Source of the DNA: Streptomyces composti
GTDB taxonomy: Bacteria > Actinomycetota > Actinomycetes > Streptomycetales > Streptomycetaceae
NCBI RefSeq assembly: GCF_012034205.1
Contig: NZ_JAATEM010000001.1
Span: 62,001-126,000, forward strand
Direction: 5' to 3'
Length of the DNA stretch: 64,000 nucleotides
Positions 8,577-16,614 of the stretch are shown here, piece by piece. Position 1 is the first letter of the stretch, and every line of letters starts with the position of its first letter. Both the position numbers and the translations under genes were made by a program. The notes beneath the pieces are model-generated. The model worked only from the letters and a program-made list of their open reading frames with translations. It ran no database searches and was not told the DNA's origin.

Positions 8577-10013
8577 TCAGATGGTCGGCGCGTCCTCCGT
8601 CGTCCGGTTCTCTTGGTCCCTCCGGTCCTTCTGGTCACTCCGGTCCTTGCGGGGCCCGGCCGGCCCGGTGGTCCCGCCGGACGGGGCGATGTCCGCCAGG
8701 TCCCGGTGGCGGGTCTCCTTCGCCGCCGCCAGGGCCACCACGGTCAGCAGGCTCGCCGCGATGACGTACAGGGCGATCGGCACGGAGGTGCCGTAGGCGT
8801 CCAGCAGCGCGGTGGCGATCAGCGGTGCGGGCGCGCCCGCCGCCACCGAGGCGAACTGGGCGCCGATGGAGGCACCCGAGTAGCGCATCCGGGTCGCGAA
8901 CATCTCGGAGAAGAACGCCGCCTGCGGTGCGTACATCGCGCCGTGCAGCACCAGACCCACGGTCACCGCGAGCAGCAGCGCCCCGAAGCCCCCGGTGTCG
9001 ATCAGCGCGAAGAACGGGAACATCCACAACGCCACACCCGCCGCACCGATCAGATACACCGGCCGCCGGCCGATCCGGTCCGACAGCGCGCCCCAGGCCG
9101 GGATCACCGCGAAGTGGACCGCGGAGGCGATCAGCACCGCGTTCAAGGCGGTCTGCTTCGAGACACCGGCCGAGACGGTGGCGTACACCAGGATGAACGC
9201 GGTGATCACGTAGTAGCTGATGTTCTCCGCCATGCGGGCGCCCATCGCGACCAGCACATCGCGCCAGTGGTGCCTGACGACCGCGACCAGCGGCATCCGC
9301 TCGGTGACGGCGGCGGCCTCCGCCTTGCGCGCCTCGGCCCGCTCCAGCGCCTGCCGGAACACCGGCGACTCGTCGACCGACAGCCGGATCCACAGACCGA
9401 CGATCACCAGCACACCGGAGAGCAGGAACGGGATCCGCCAGCCCCAGCTGCCGAACGCCGCGTCCGAGAGCACCGCGGTGAGGAACGCGAGCACGCCGGT
9501 CGCCAGCAACTGCCCTGCCGGAGCGCCCGTCTGCGGCCAGGACGCCCAGAAGCCGCGCCGCTCGGCGTCCCCGTGCTCGGACACCAGCAGCACGGCGCCG
9601 CCCCACTCACCTCCCAGCGCGAAGCCCTGCACCAGCCGCAGCGCGGTGAGCAGCAGGGGCGCGGCGCTGCCGATGGTCGCGTGGGTCGGCAGCAGACCGA
9701 TCGCGAAGGTGGCCCCGCCCATCATCAGCAGGCTCAGCACCAGCAGCCTCTTGCGGCCCAGCCGGTCCCCGAAGTGCCCGAAGACCAGTGCGCCGATCGG
9801 CCGTGCCGCGAACCCGACCGCGTACGTCAGGAACGACAGCAGCGTGCCGACGAGCGGGTCGGACTCGGGGAAGAACAGCTTGTTGAAGACCAGCGCGGCC
9901 GCCGAGCCGTACAGAAAGAAGTCGTACCACTCGATGGTGGTGCCGATGAGGGACGCGGCGACGATGCGCTTCAGACTCGACGGCGTCGGGGGAGCGGATG
10001 GTGCGGAGGCCAT
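8577..10013 (-). CDS. MFS transporter, metabolite:H+ symporter (MHS) type
   Basis: 478 residues, twelve predicted membrane helices. The N-terminal IGTTIEWYDFFLYG and the loop GHFGDRLGRKRLLVLSLLMMGG are hallmarks of the MHS subfamily (shikimate, proline/betaine, citrate and dicarboxylate proton symporters). An R-x-x-QGFALGGEWGGA motif follows near residue 125. Start ATG 10013 is supported by GAGGAAG about 8 nt upstream; the frame is open further upstream but lacks an equally good site. The C-terminal 30 residues are an unusual charged, repetitive tail (RKDRSDQKDRRDQENR) encoded by near-repeats. A TetR gene lies upstream on the same strand, 162 bp away, and may be cotranscribed. Confidence 0.87.
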   Translation of the reverse strand: MASAPSAPPTPSSLKRIVAASLIGTTIEWYDFFLYGSAAALVFNKLFFPESDPLVGTLLSFLTYAVGFAARPIGALVFGHFGDRLGRKRLLVLSLLMMGGATFAIGLLPTHATIGSAAPLLLTALRLVQGFALGGEWGGAVLLVSEHGDAERRGFWASWPQTGAPAGQLLATGVLAFLTAVLSDAAFGSWGWRIPFLLSGVLVIVGLWIRLSVDESPVFRQALERAEARKAEAAAVTERMPLVAVVRHHWRDVLVAMGARMAENISYYVITAFILVYATVSAGVSKQTALNAVLIASAVHFAVIPAWGALSDRIGRRPVYLIGAAGVALWMFPFFALIDTGGFGALLLAVTVGLVLHGAMYAPQAAFFSEMFATRMRYSGASIGAQFASVAAGAPAPLIATALLDAYGTSVPIALYVIAASLLTVVALAAAKETRHRDLADIAPSGGTTGPAGPRKDRSDQKDRRDQENRTTEDAPTI

Positions 10014-10175
10014 GTGCGCCACTTCCTCGTGTGCGGTGGGGACGGGGTGCGTACGTGTCGGCACACGGTAGGAAGCGCCAGGTCGGGCGCACATGTGGTG
10101 GGCCACCATAGTTCCGGCCCAGGGGATGCGTGCGGGCACCATGCGGTGCGGTGGAGTCCGGTTGCCCGCCGCCCG

Positions 10176-10796
10176 TCAGGATCCGGATGACCCGAGCCGG
10201 CGGCGGATCAGCTCCTGGGCCAGCCGTGCTGTCTCGAGCAGGTGCTCGCGTGTCGCACCCATGCTGGAGCGTACGGACAGACCGTGCCAGAGAGTCTGGA
10301 CGAACCCGGTCAACGCATCCGCACTCGTTCCGCCGGCCGGCTCGCCCTCCCGGATCGCTCGTTCGATGCGCCGCCGCAGCGTCTGCTCGTTGGAGCGGTG
10401 CAACTCGGCGACATAGGCGGTGGTGTCGAGGGTGCTCGTGCTGTCGGTCATGACGGCGCTGCCGATGAGGCAGCCGGGATGCGTCTCCTCGGGCTGGGTG
10501 AACTCGTGGACCGAGTCGACGAGGATCCGTTCGATCACGGCCTCGAGGTCCCTCTCGGCCGCGGCCCGCTCGTAGATCTCCCGGTAGCGCTCGGCGTAGG
10601 TGCGCACCGCCTCCTCGAACAGTCCGGCCTTGCTGCCGAAGGCGGCGTACAGGCTGGAGGTGGAGAGCCCGAGGGCCGAGGTGAGGGCGCGGGTCGAGGT
10701 CCCCGAGTAGCCCCGTTGCCAGAAGAGGCGTGCGGCCTCGAGGACCGCGCGATCGCGGTCGAAGGCCGGCGGGCGTCCGCGTCTGCGTTCGGTCAC
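10176..10796 (-). CDS. TetR family transcriptional repressor
   Basis: About 206 residues. An N-terminal HTH (residues about 10-55, with RALTSALGLSTSSLYAAFGSKAGLFEEA) is followed by a ligand-binding region containing HPGCLIGSA, seen in many TetR proteins. GTG 10796 is preferred because a TACAAT -10 hexamer at 10808-10803 lies exactly 6 nt before it. The alternative ATG at 10823 would lie inside the operator. The 25-bp palindrome at 10816-10840 overlaps this promoter and the divergent hydrolase promoter, so autorepression and control of the hydrolase are expected. Ligand unknown. Confidence 0.88.
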   Translation of the reverse strand: MTERRRGRPPAFDRDRAVLEAARLFWQRGYSGTSTRALTSALGLSTSSLYAAFGSKAGLFEEAVRTYAERYREIYERAAAERDLEAVIERILVDSVHEFTQPEETHPGCLIGSAVMTDSTSTLDTTAYVAELHRSNEQTLRRRIERAIREGEPAGGTSADALTGFVQTLWHGLSVRSSMGATREHLLETARLAQELIRRRLGSSGS

Positions 10797-10798
10797 GC

Positions 10799-10840
10799 TT
10801 GCATTGTAGAGCGGGCGCTCCATAATGATTTTATGGAGCG
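10799..10840. promoter_or_regulatory. Divergent promoters with perfect TetR-type operator
   Basis: A perfect 10-bp inverted repeat, CGCTCCATAA (10816-10825) with its complement (10831-10840), is separated by TGATT. For the plus-strand hydrolase a -35-like TTGCAT (10799-10804) and a -10-like CATAAT (10821-10826) are spaced 16 nt, with the ATG 6 nt after the -10. For tetR, TACAAT lies at 10808-10803. The palindrome covers the hydrolase -10 and start codon and the tetR -35 and spacer region, as expected for a repressor that controls both. Confidence 0.75.
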
Positions 10841-11633
10841 AACGATCCAGAAAAAGGTGGCGGTCTCCGGGGGCAGCTGGATCACCGTCGACGTGTACGG
10901 GGAGCCGGACGCTCCCGGCCTGGTCGTGGTGCCCGGCGTGATGAGTGACGCGCACGCGTGGCGTCATGTCGCGGGCGCCCTCCGGGCCTGGCCCTCGGTG
11001 GCGGTGGTGAACCGTCGTGGCCGTTCCCCCTCGGGGCCCTTGACCAGCGCGTACTCGCTGCGAACCGAGGTCAGGGACCTCGGCGTGGTCCTCGACGAGG
11101 TGGGCACCGCGCAGGCCCTGTTCGGCTGGAGCTACGGCGGCCTGATCGCGTTGCTGTCCGCCGATGAGCGACCGGTGCGCCAGGTGATCGCCTACGAGCC
11201 CGTGATGCGGCCCTTCGCCCGCCATGCGCTGCCCTCCCTGAGAGCCGCGCATGAGACGTCCGACCGGGACCGCGGTGTCGAGATCGTCAACCGGGAGATC
11301 TCCGGCTTCTCCGCGGCGCATGTCGAGAAGCTCCGGGCCGACGGACGTGGCTGGGAGACCCTGCGGCGCCTGAGCGAACCGCTGCATGCGGAGCTCCTCG
11401 CGCTGAACGCGGCACCGTCCCCGGATGCGATGGCGCGTCAGGCGGACCGGGTCGACCTGATCATCGGTCAGTGCAATCGGGGAACCGACCCCTACGGGAC
11501 GTCGTTCGAGGACGTCCGGCAGCGCGTCCCTCAGGCATCGGTCCACGAGTTCGCCGGGGAGGGGCACCTGGGGCACATACGAGCGCCGGAGCGCCTCAGC
11601 CGGCTCCTCGACGACCTCGCCGGCTTCCGGTGA
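10833..11633 (+). CDS. Alpha/beta hydrolase
   Basis: 266 residues with the alpha/beta-hydrolase layout. VVPGVMSDAHAW is in the oxyanion region, NRRGRSPSG follows strand 4, the nucleophile elbow is GWSYGG (Ser at about residue 100), a late Asp sits in the IIGQCNRGTDPYG region, and the final His is in GEGHLGHIR. Its substrate is unknown; it is probably a small ester or lactone relevant to the adjacent TetR regulator. The ATG is 6 nt after CATAAT and lies within the right arm of the shared operator, so the message is probably leaderless. Confidence 0.88.
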   Translation: MERTIQKKVAVSGGSWITVDVYGEPDAPGLVVVPGVMSDAHAWRHVAGALRAWPSVAVVNRRGRSPSGPLTSAYSLRTEVRDLGVVLDEVGTAQALFGWSYGGLIALLSADERPVRQVIAYEPVMRPFARHALPSLRAAHETSDRDRGVEIVNREISGFSAAHVEKLRADGRGWETLRRLSEPLHAELLALNAAPSPDAMARQADRVDLIIGQCNRGTDPYGTSFEDVRQRVPQASVHEFAGEGHLGHIRAPERLSRLLDDLAGFR

Positions 11634-11723
11634 GGGGGCCTGCTCCCCGCGCGCCCGCTCCCCGCACGCCTCCCGCCCCCCACGCGCGTCGGCGCGGCCG
11701 GGCGGCGGTCGCCGGTCTGCCGG

Positions 11724-12299
11724 TCAGCCGGCGTCGGCGGCGCGGCGGGCGGCGCGGCGGCGGAGGCGGAAGGGGAGGATGTACCAGCACAGGCCGAACC
11801 AGAGCATCACGCCTCCGGCCAGGGCCTCGGCCAGCACGCCGGGTATGACGAAGCGCAGGATCAGCAGCAGGGTGCAGCCGATGGTGAGGGCGAGCAGGAC
11901 CATGCCGCAGCGCATCAGGCGGCAGGCGGCCTCCACCAGCTCGTCCTTCATGCGCTGCCCGGTCAGGAAGCGGTGGAGGGAGACGGGCGCGATCAGGGCA
12001 CCGGTGGCGGACGCGCCCAGCACCACGGTGGCGACGTAGATGGTGCGGTCCGCCGTGCCCAGCTCGCCGAACACCGGGGTGAAGGCCACGCTGAGCAGGA
12101 AGCCGAAGAGGATCTGCACGCCGGTCTGGGTGACCCGGGTCTCCTGCAGCACCTCGTTCCACCGCCGGTTGACCCGCTCGCGCGGCGTCTCCGGTTCGTC
12201 GGCCCCGGCTCCTGGCCGGCCGGTGTCGCACGCACAGCCCGCACCGTTCTCGCGGGCGCTCTCGTGCGTCACGCCGACCCGCTGGTCCGTCATCGTCAT
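11724..12299 (-). CDS. Four-TM membrane protein (DUF6328-like)
   Basis: 191 residues. A hydrophilic N-terminus of about 55 residues contains a CAC pair, then RWNEVLQETRVTQTGVQILFGFLL leads into four membrane helices (about 62-82, 93-113, 136-155, 160-180). The helix-1 sequence matches a widespread actinobacterial membrane family (DUF6328 from memory) with no established function. The basic C-terminal tail is predicted cytoplasmic. The start ATG at 12299 has a GGAGG-type site upstream. Confidence 0.7.
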   Translation of the reverse strand: MTMTDQRVGVTHESARENGAGCACDTGRPGAGADEPETPRERVNRRWNEVLQETRVTQTGVQILFGFLLSVAFTPVFGELGTADRTIYVATVVLGASATGALIAPVSLHRFLTGQRMKDELVEAACRLMRCGMVLLALTIGCTLLLILRFVIPGVLAEALAGGVMLWFGLCWYILPFRLRRRAARRAADAG

Positions 12300-12489
12300 G
12301 GGCGTCCTCCCGGCGGTTCACAGGAGGTTCCGAATGCCCCGGACGGTGCGCTTCATGCAGTTCACGACGGAGTGCACGTTCAGTTCGCGTGCGATCCGGG
12401 GGTGCGGGAACGCCGGGGGTGGGGAGGGGTACCGGGTTCTCCCCCGGGTTCTTCCGGGTCGTGAACCAGCGGAGCGGTGGATCAGCGGA

Positions 12490-14028
12490 TCAGCGGCGCC
12501 GGCGCCGGCGGGCCAGGCGGTGGAAGGCCCGGGCGCTGCCGGCCGGGGCGGGCAGGGCGCCCGCGATCGCGTCGGCGAGAAGGGTGCCGACGGTCTCCGC
12601 CGCGCAGGCCCGGTTGGCGCCGATGCCGCCCGAGGGGCCCCGCTTGATCCAGCCCACGACATACGTGCCGGGCATCCCCGCCACCCTGCCGCGCTCGTGC
12701 GGCACGGTCCCGGTGGCCTCGTCGAACGGCAGCCCTGCCTGCGGCACTCCCCGGTAGCCGATCGCCCGCAGCACCGTCCCGGCCGGGAGCTCGGTCTCAC
12801 CGCTCCCGCCCGTCACCCGCACCGCGCGGGTGGCGCGGTCGCCGCGGATCTCCAGCGGGGCGGAGTGGAAGCGGAGGACGATGCGGCGGCGGGCGCCCGA
12901 TCCGGCGGGGGGCGCGGACCAGTCGACCGGCTCGCGGGCCACGCCCTGCAGCACGGCCGCCTTGTCCGCCGGCCCGGCCCGGTCGACGGCCGGGGCGATC
13001 CTCGGGTCGTGGTCGTCGATCAGCAGGTCCACGCCGGAGAGGTGCTTCAGGGCGCGCAGCTCAGGACGGGTGTACGCGGCGTGCTCGGGGCCCCGGCGGG
13101 CCAGCAGCACCACCTCGCGGACCTTGCTGCGGCGCAGCTCCTCCAGCGCGTGCCGGGCGATCTCGGTGCCGGCCAGGGTCTGCGGAGGGGAGACCAGGAT
13201 GCGGGCCACGTCGAGCGCGACATTGCCGTTGCCGACCACGACGACCCGCTCGGACGAGAGGTCCACGGCGTCGGGCGCGACGTCCGGGTGCCCGTTGTAC
13301 CAGGCGACGAAGGTGGTGGCGGACAGGGTGCCGGGCGTGTCCTCGCCCGGGATGCCCAGCCGGCGGTCGGTGGCCGCGCCCACCGCGTAGATCACCGCGT
13401 CGTGGTGGGCGGCCAGTTCCTCCGCCGTGATGTGCGTGCCGACCTCGAGGCCGAGGTGGGTGCGCACCCGGGGGTGGGCGTGAACCTGGGCGAAGGTCTC
13501 GCTCACCTTCCGGGTGGACGGGTGGTCGGGCGCGACGCCGAAGCGGACCAGACCGCCCGCGACCGGCAGCCGGTCGATGAGGGTGACCTCGGCGGGTGTG
13601 TGCAGCAGCAGGTCCTTGGCCGCGTACATCCCGGCCGGCCCGGTGCCGACCACGGCGACCCGCAGCGGCCCGAAGCCGGACGGCAGCACGCGGTCGAAGA
13701 CCGGCCTGCCCCAGGGGTGGAAGAGGGGGCCGGTTTCGGCCTCGTCGGGCGGTGCCGGGGCCTGGTCGGCCCCGTCCCGTGCGTAGTAGGCGGCGTTGAT
13801 CTCCGCGTACTCCTGCTGACCGGCCGTCAGCCGGTCGGCCGGGAAGATCGCGTCCACCGGGCAGGCGTCGGCGCAGGCGCCGCAGTCGATGCAGGCCTTC
13901 GGGTCGATGTACAGCATCTCGGTGCTGCCGAAGGCCGGTTCGTCGGGAGTGGGGTGGATGCAGTTGACCGGGCAGACGGACACGCAGGTGGCGTCGTTGC
14001 AGCAGGTCTGGGTGATCGCGAAGGCCAT
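12490..14028 (-). CDS. fprB: Ferredoxin-fused NADPH:ferredoxin reductase (FprB type)
   Basis: 512 residues. An N-terminal ferredoxin domain (1-60) carries two cysteine clusters, C9/C10...C15...C19...C23 and C46-x2-C49-x2-C52-x3-C56, consistent with a 7Fe or 8Fe ferredoxin. It is fused to an adrenodoxin-reductase-like domain with GTGPAG FAD-binding (about 128-133), GNGNVALD for NADPH (about 260), and the C-terminal GWIKRGPSGGIGANR. This is the architecture of mycobacterial FprB. It would pass electrons from NADPH through its own iron-sulphur clusters to an oxygenase. The gene directly upstream in the same direction encodes a di-iron oxygenase, the obvious electron acceptor. Confidence 0.9.
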   Translation of the reverse strand: MAFAITQTCCNDATCVSVCPVNCIHPTPDEPAFGSTEMLYIDPKACIDCGACADACPVDAIFPADRLTAGQQEYAEINAAYYARDGADQAPAPPDEAETGPLFHPWGRPVFDRVLPSGFGPLRVAVVGTGPAGMYAAKDLLLHTPAEVTLIDRLPVAGGLVRFGVAPDHPSTRKVSETFAQVHAHPRVRTHLGLEVGTHITAEELAAHHDAVIYAVGAATDRRLGIPGEDTPGTLSATTFVAWYNGHPDVAPDAVDLSSERVVVVGNGNVALDVARILVSPPQTLAGTEIARHALEELRRSKVREVVLLARRGPEHAAYTRPELRALKHLSGVDLLIDDHDPRIAPAVDRAGPADKAAVLQGVAREPVDWSAPPAGSGARRRIVLRFHSAPLEIRGDRATRAVRVTGGSGETELPAGTVLRAIGYRGVPQAGLPFDEATGTVPHERGRVAGMPGTYVVGWIKRGPSGGIGANRACAAETVGTLLADAIAGALPAPAGSARAFHRLARRRRRR

Positions 14029-14131
14029 GGTTCAGTCGTCCGCTCGGCTGAGGCTCGCAGGAGCGCGGGAGAGCAGGTGTGAGCACCTGCCCGCGCGGGA
14101 GCCACACGGTGGTGTCTCGGATGAGGTCGGG

Positions 14132-15046
14132 TCAGATGAGATTGGCGCGCTTGTACCAGTACAGCGCCGGCTTGGTCAGCAGCCCCACCGAGCCGAGGAA
14201 CTCCATCAGGCCGGCGCAGCTGGAGCGCAGCATGGCCTTGTGGTGCTCGTTGGCCCGCGCCTCCCGCACCGCGCGCTCCTCGTCCAGGCCGGCGTTGGCG
14301 TACACCTTGCGGTTGACCATGCTGGTGACGATCACGTACGCCGCGATGGCGATGACCACGGCATGGGCGCGGCGGCGCAGCCGCCCGGCGCGTGCGAGGT
14401 GCTGGCGCGTCTCCTCGCGGGCGAACTTCATGTGCCGCGACTCCTCGACGACATGGATGTTGTTGATGGTGCGCACGAACGGCGCGACCCGCTCGTCGCG
14501 CATCCAGTCACGCTGCATGACGTCGAGGACCTCCTCGGCGACCAGGATCGCCGCGTAGGCGGCCTCGCCGAAGGCGACGGTCTTGAACAGCCTGCCGAGT
14601 TCGAGCGCCGCCCGGGGCGGGCGATAGGCGGGGGCGCCGAGCTTCTTGGCGCCGCGGGCGAACATGATCGAGTGCCGGCACTCGTCGGCGATCTCGGTGA
14701 GCGCCCACTGGAAGGTGTCGTCGGTGGGGTCCTTGGCGTAGATGTCGCGCAGCACCATCTGCTGCAGGATCATCTCGAACCAGATGCCGGTGCAGGCGAC
14801 GGACGCGGCCTCCTGGCGGGTCAGCGCCCTGCGCTGCTCCTCGGTCATCTCGTTCCAGTACGCCGTCCCGTACAGGGTGCTCCACTCGGGGCTCGCGCCG
14901 TGGTACCCGGTGTCCAGCGGGGTCTCCCAGTCGACCTCGGTGAGCGGGTCGTAGGAGAGCTGCGCGGAGGAGTCGAGCAGCCGGCGGGCGATGTCCTCTT
15001 CGGCGGGCTGGGGCGTGGGGTCCGGCCGCGAGATGCTCAGTGCCAT
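14132..15046 (-). CDS. AurF-like di-iron oxygenase
   Basis: 304 residues, helical, with the ligand pattern of a ferritin-like di-iron enzyme: E91, E122-x2-H125 (DECRH), E171/E172 and E202-x2-H205 (EESRH). This matches the family of the p-aminobenzoate N-oxygenase AurF, which oxidises arylamines with O2, though many homologues have unknown substrates. A hydrophobic helix at about 229-247 may place it at the membrane. Start ATG 15046 has GAGGAG 9 nt upstream. It lies 103 bp before the fused ferredoxin reductase on the same strand, so oxygenase and electron supply form a unit. Two similar operator-like boxes flank its likely promoter. Confidence 0.82.
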   Translation of the reverse strand: MALSISRPDPTPQPAEEDIARRLLDSSAQLSYDPLTEVDWETPLDTGYHGASPEWSTLYGTAYWNEMTEEQRRALTRQEAASVACTGIWFEMILQQMVLRDIYAKDPTDDTFQWALTEIADECRHSIMFARGAKKLGAPAYRPPRAALELGRLFKTVAFGEAAYAAILVAEEVLDVMQRDWMRDERVAPFVRTINNIHVVEESRHMKFAREETRQHLARAGRLRRRAHAVVIAIAAYVIVTSMVNRKVYANAGLDEERAVREARANEHHKAMLRSSCAGLMEFLGSVGLLTKPALYWYKRANLI

Positions 15047-15107
15047 GATGCGGGGCTCCTCGGTCAGTCCGTGCGATGCACTCGGCCTCGCTGCGTCCAC
15101 CCGGGAC

Positions 15108-15185
15108 TTACCCGCGGTAACAGCAGGAGACTTGTTGACGGACTGTATAGCAAGAGGGCCCGCCTGCCTACCCCCTGGTAACAGC
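15108..15185 (-). promoter_or_regulatory. Pair of operator-like boxes flanking the oxygenase promoter
   Basis: TTACCCGCGGTAA (15108-15120) is a perfect 13-bp palindrome; GGTAACAGC continues to 15124. A second box, TACCCCCTGGTAACAGC (15169-15185), repeats the same 9-mer GGTAACAGC 61 bp away, about six helical turns. Between them, on the minus strand, is a TATACA hexamer (15149-15144) that could be the -10 for the oxygenase. The arrangement suits one regulator bound at two sites. The regulator is not identified in the window. Confidence 0.55.
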
Positions 15186-15376
15186 GGGACCGGTCCTTCC
15201 CGGCCTTGGCGGGGTGCGGGGGCCGGGCGGGACGGCGGGTGTGCTCCGTGCCGCCGCCCCGCAGGCGCAGGTCCGCTGTGCTCACGCGTCCCGGAGCGGA
15301 GGACCCGGCCCCGGCGATCCCGCGGTCGGACTCGGGTGAAGGCGAACCGCAACCAGCGTGCCGCCACTAGCCTTCT

Positions 15377-15420
15377 GACGGGCCGTCGTCCAGCATGTCT
15401 GACGGCCCGTCGCATTTTCC
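15377..15420 (+). terminator. Intrinsic terminator without an upstream plus-strand gene
   Basis: A perfect 11-bp stem (GACGGGCCGTC at 15377-15387, complement 15401-15411) has a 13-nt loop, followed by GCATTTT. The T-run gives it plus-strand polarity, but no coding sequence precedes it on that strand: 15186-15376 holds nothing I recognise. It could end a small RNA or attenuate the beta-helix gene that starts 79 nt further on. On the minus strand nothing ends here either. Confidence 0.6.
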
Positions 15421-15498
15421 CGCCGGACGGCCTACCGGGCGCTGCCGCGCGGGTGATCAGCGGTGGCGGGCCGGAAAACCCGCTCATAGCTTCGGCAC

Positions 15499-16560
15499 AT
15501 GACCAGACGAAAGCTCACATTTCTCGCCTGCGCCGCGGCCGTGGTCGCCGCGGGACTGGGCGCCACCCCGTCGGCCGCCGACCACAGCACCGTGCACCGC
15601 GTCCAGCCGGGCGAGTCCATCCAGAAGGCCGTGAACGCCGCCGAGCCCGGCGACACCGTCCTCATCGCGCCCGGCGTCTACAAGGAGCACGTCCGGGTCA
15701 CCGTGCCGGACCTGACCCTGCGCGGCTCCGGCGCCGCCCGCACCGTGCTGGTGCCGGACAGCAAGGAGAAGGACGCCTGCGCCAAGGCGGGCAGCGGCAT
15801 CTGCGTCCTCGGCACCGACGACAAACCCCTCAAGGACGTCTCGGTGCAGTCCCTGGCGCTGCGCGGCTACGCCAAGCACGGCCTGTGGGCCACCGGCACG
15901 GACCGGCTGAAGGTCCGCGGCGTCCTCGCCGAGAAGAACGGCACCTGGGGCATCGCCCTGGAGCGCTCCGTGCGCAGCGTCGTCACCCACAACGCCGCCC
16001 GCGACAACGGCGACGCCGGCCTGTTCGTCGCGAACACCGTGGACACCGAGGAGGGCGCCCGCGACACCGACGGCACCGTCCTGCGCCACAACCGCCTGTC
16101 CGGCAACCGCATCGGCGTCACCGTGCGCCGGCTGCGCGACCTCAGCGTCGAGCACAACGAGGTCACCGGGAACTGCGCCGCCGTGTTCGTCGTCGGCGAC
16201 GAGCGCTCGCCCCGGGCCGGCGACATGAGCGTCAGCCACAACCACGTCCACGAGAACAACAAGTACTGCGCGGCCACCGAGCGGCTGCCCTTCCTGCAGG
16301 GCTCCGGCATCGTGCTCACCGGCGCCGAGAAGACCCGCGTGACCTACAACCGGGTGGAGAACAACCAGGGCACCTCCCCGCTGTCCGGCGGCATCGTGCT
16401 GTTCAAGAGCCTCGTCGGCACCCCCAACGAGAACAACGACATCCGCGACAACCTGGTGACCGGCAACAGCCCGGCCGACCTGGCCAACCGGGACACCGCC
16501 AGCAACAACACGTTCAGCCGCAACACCTGCACGCTCTCCGAGCCCGCCGGCATGTGCTGA
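15499..16560 (+). CDS. Secreted right-handed beta-helix protein
   Basis: 353 residues. A signal peptide (MTRRK, hydrophobic core, cleavage near GATPSAA-D at about 27) precedes a pectate-lyase/NosD-like repeat fold. Coils of the form 'GI.L....V.HN...DN' are visible from about residue 110 to 340 (examples HNAARDNGDAGLFV, VEHNEVTGN, VSHNHVHENN, VTYNRVENN, RDNLVTGN). Such folds bind or cleave polysaccharide, but no catalytic set is recognised. Four to six cysteines may form disulphides. TAGCTT at 15487-15492 lies 6 nt before the ATG, so translation is probably leaderless. Confidence 0.85.
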   Translation: MTRRKLTFLACAAAVVAAGLGATPSAADHSTVHRVQPGESIQKAVNAAEPGDTVLIAPGVYKEHVRVTVPDLTLRGSGAARTVLVPDSKEKDACAKAGSGICVLGTDDKPLKDVSVQSLALRGYAKHGLWATGTDRLKVRGVLAEKNGTWGIALERSVRSVVTHNAARDNGDAGLFVANTVDTEEGARDTDGTVLRHNRLSGNRIGVTVRRLRDLSVEHNEVTGNCAAVFVVGDERSPRAGDMSVSHNHVHENNKYCAATERLPFLQGSGIVLTGAEKTRVTYNRVENNQGTSPLSGGIVLFKSLVGTPNENNDIRDNLVTGNSPADLANRDTASNNTFSRNTCTLSEPAGMC

Positions 16561-16614
16561 CGCCCGTTCACCCCCACACCCCCCACCGACAGCACTGCAG
16601 AAGCGAGGCAACGG

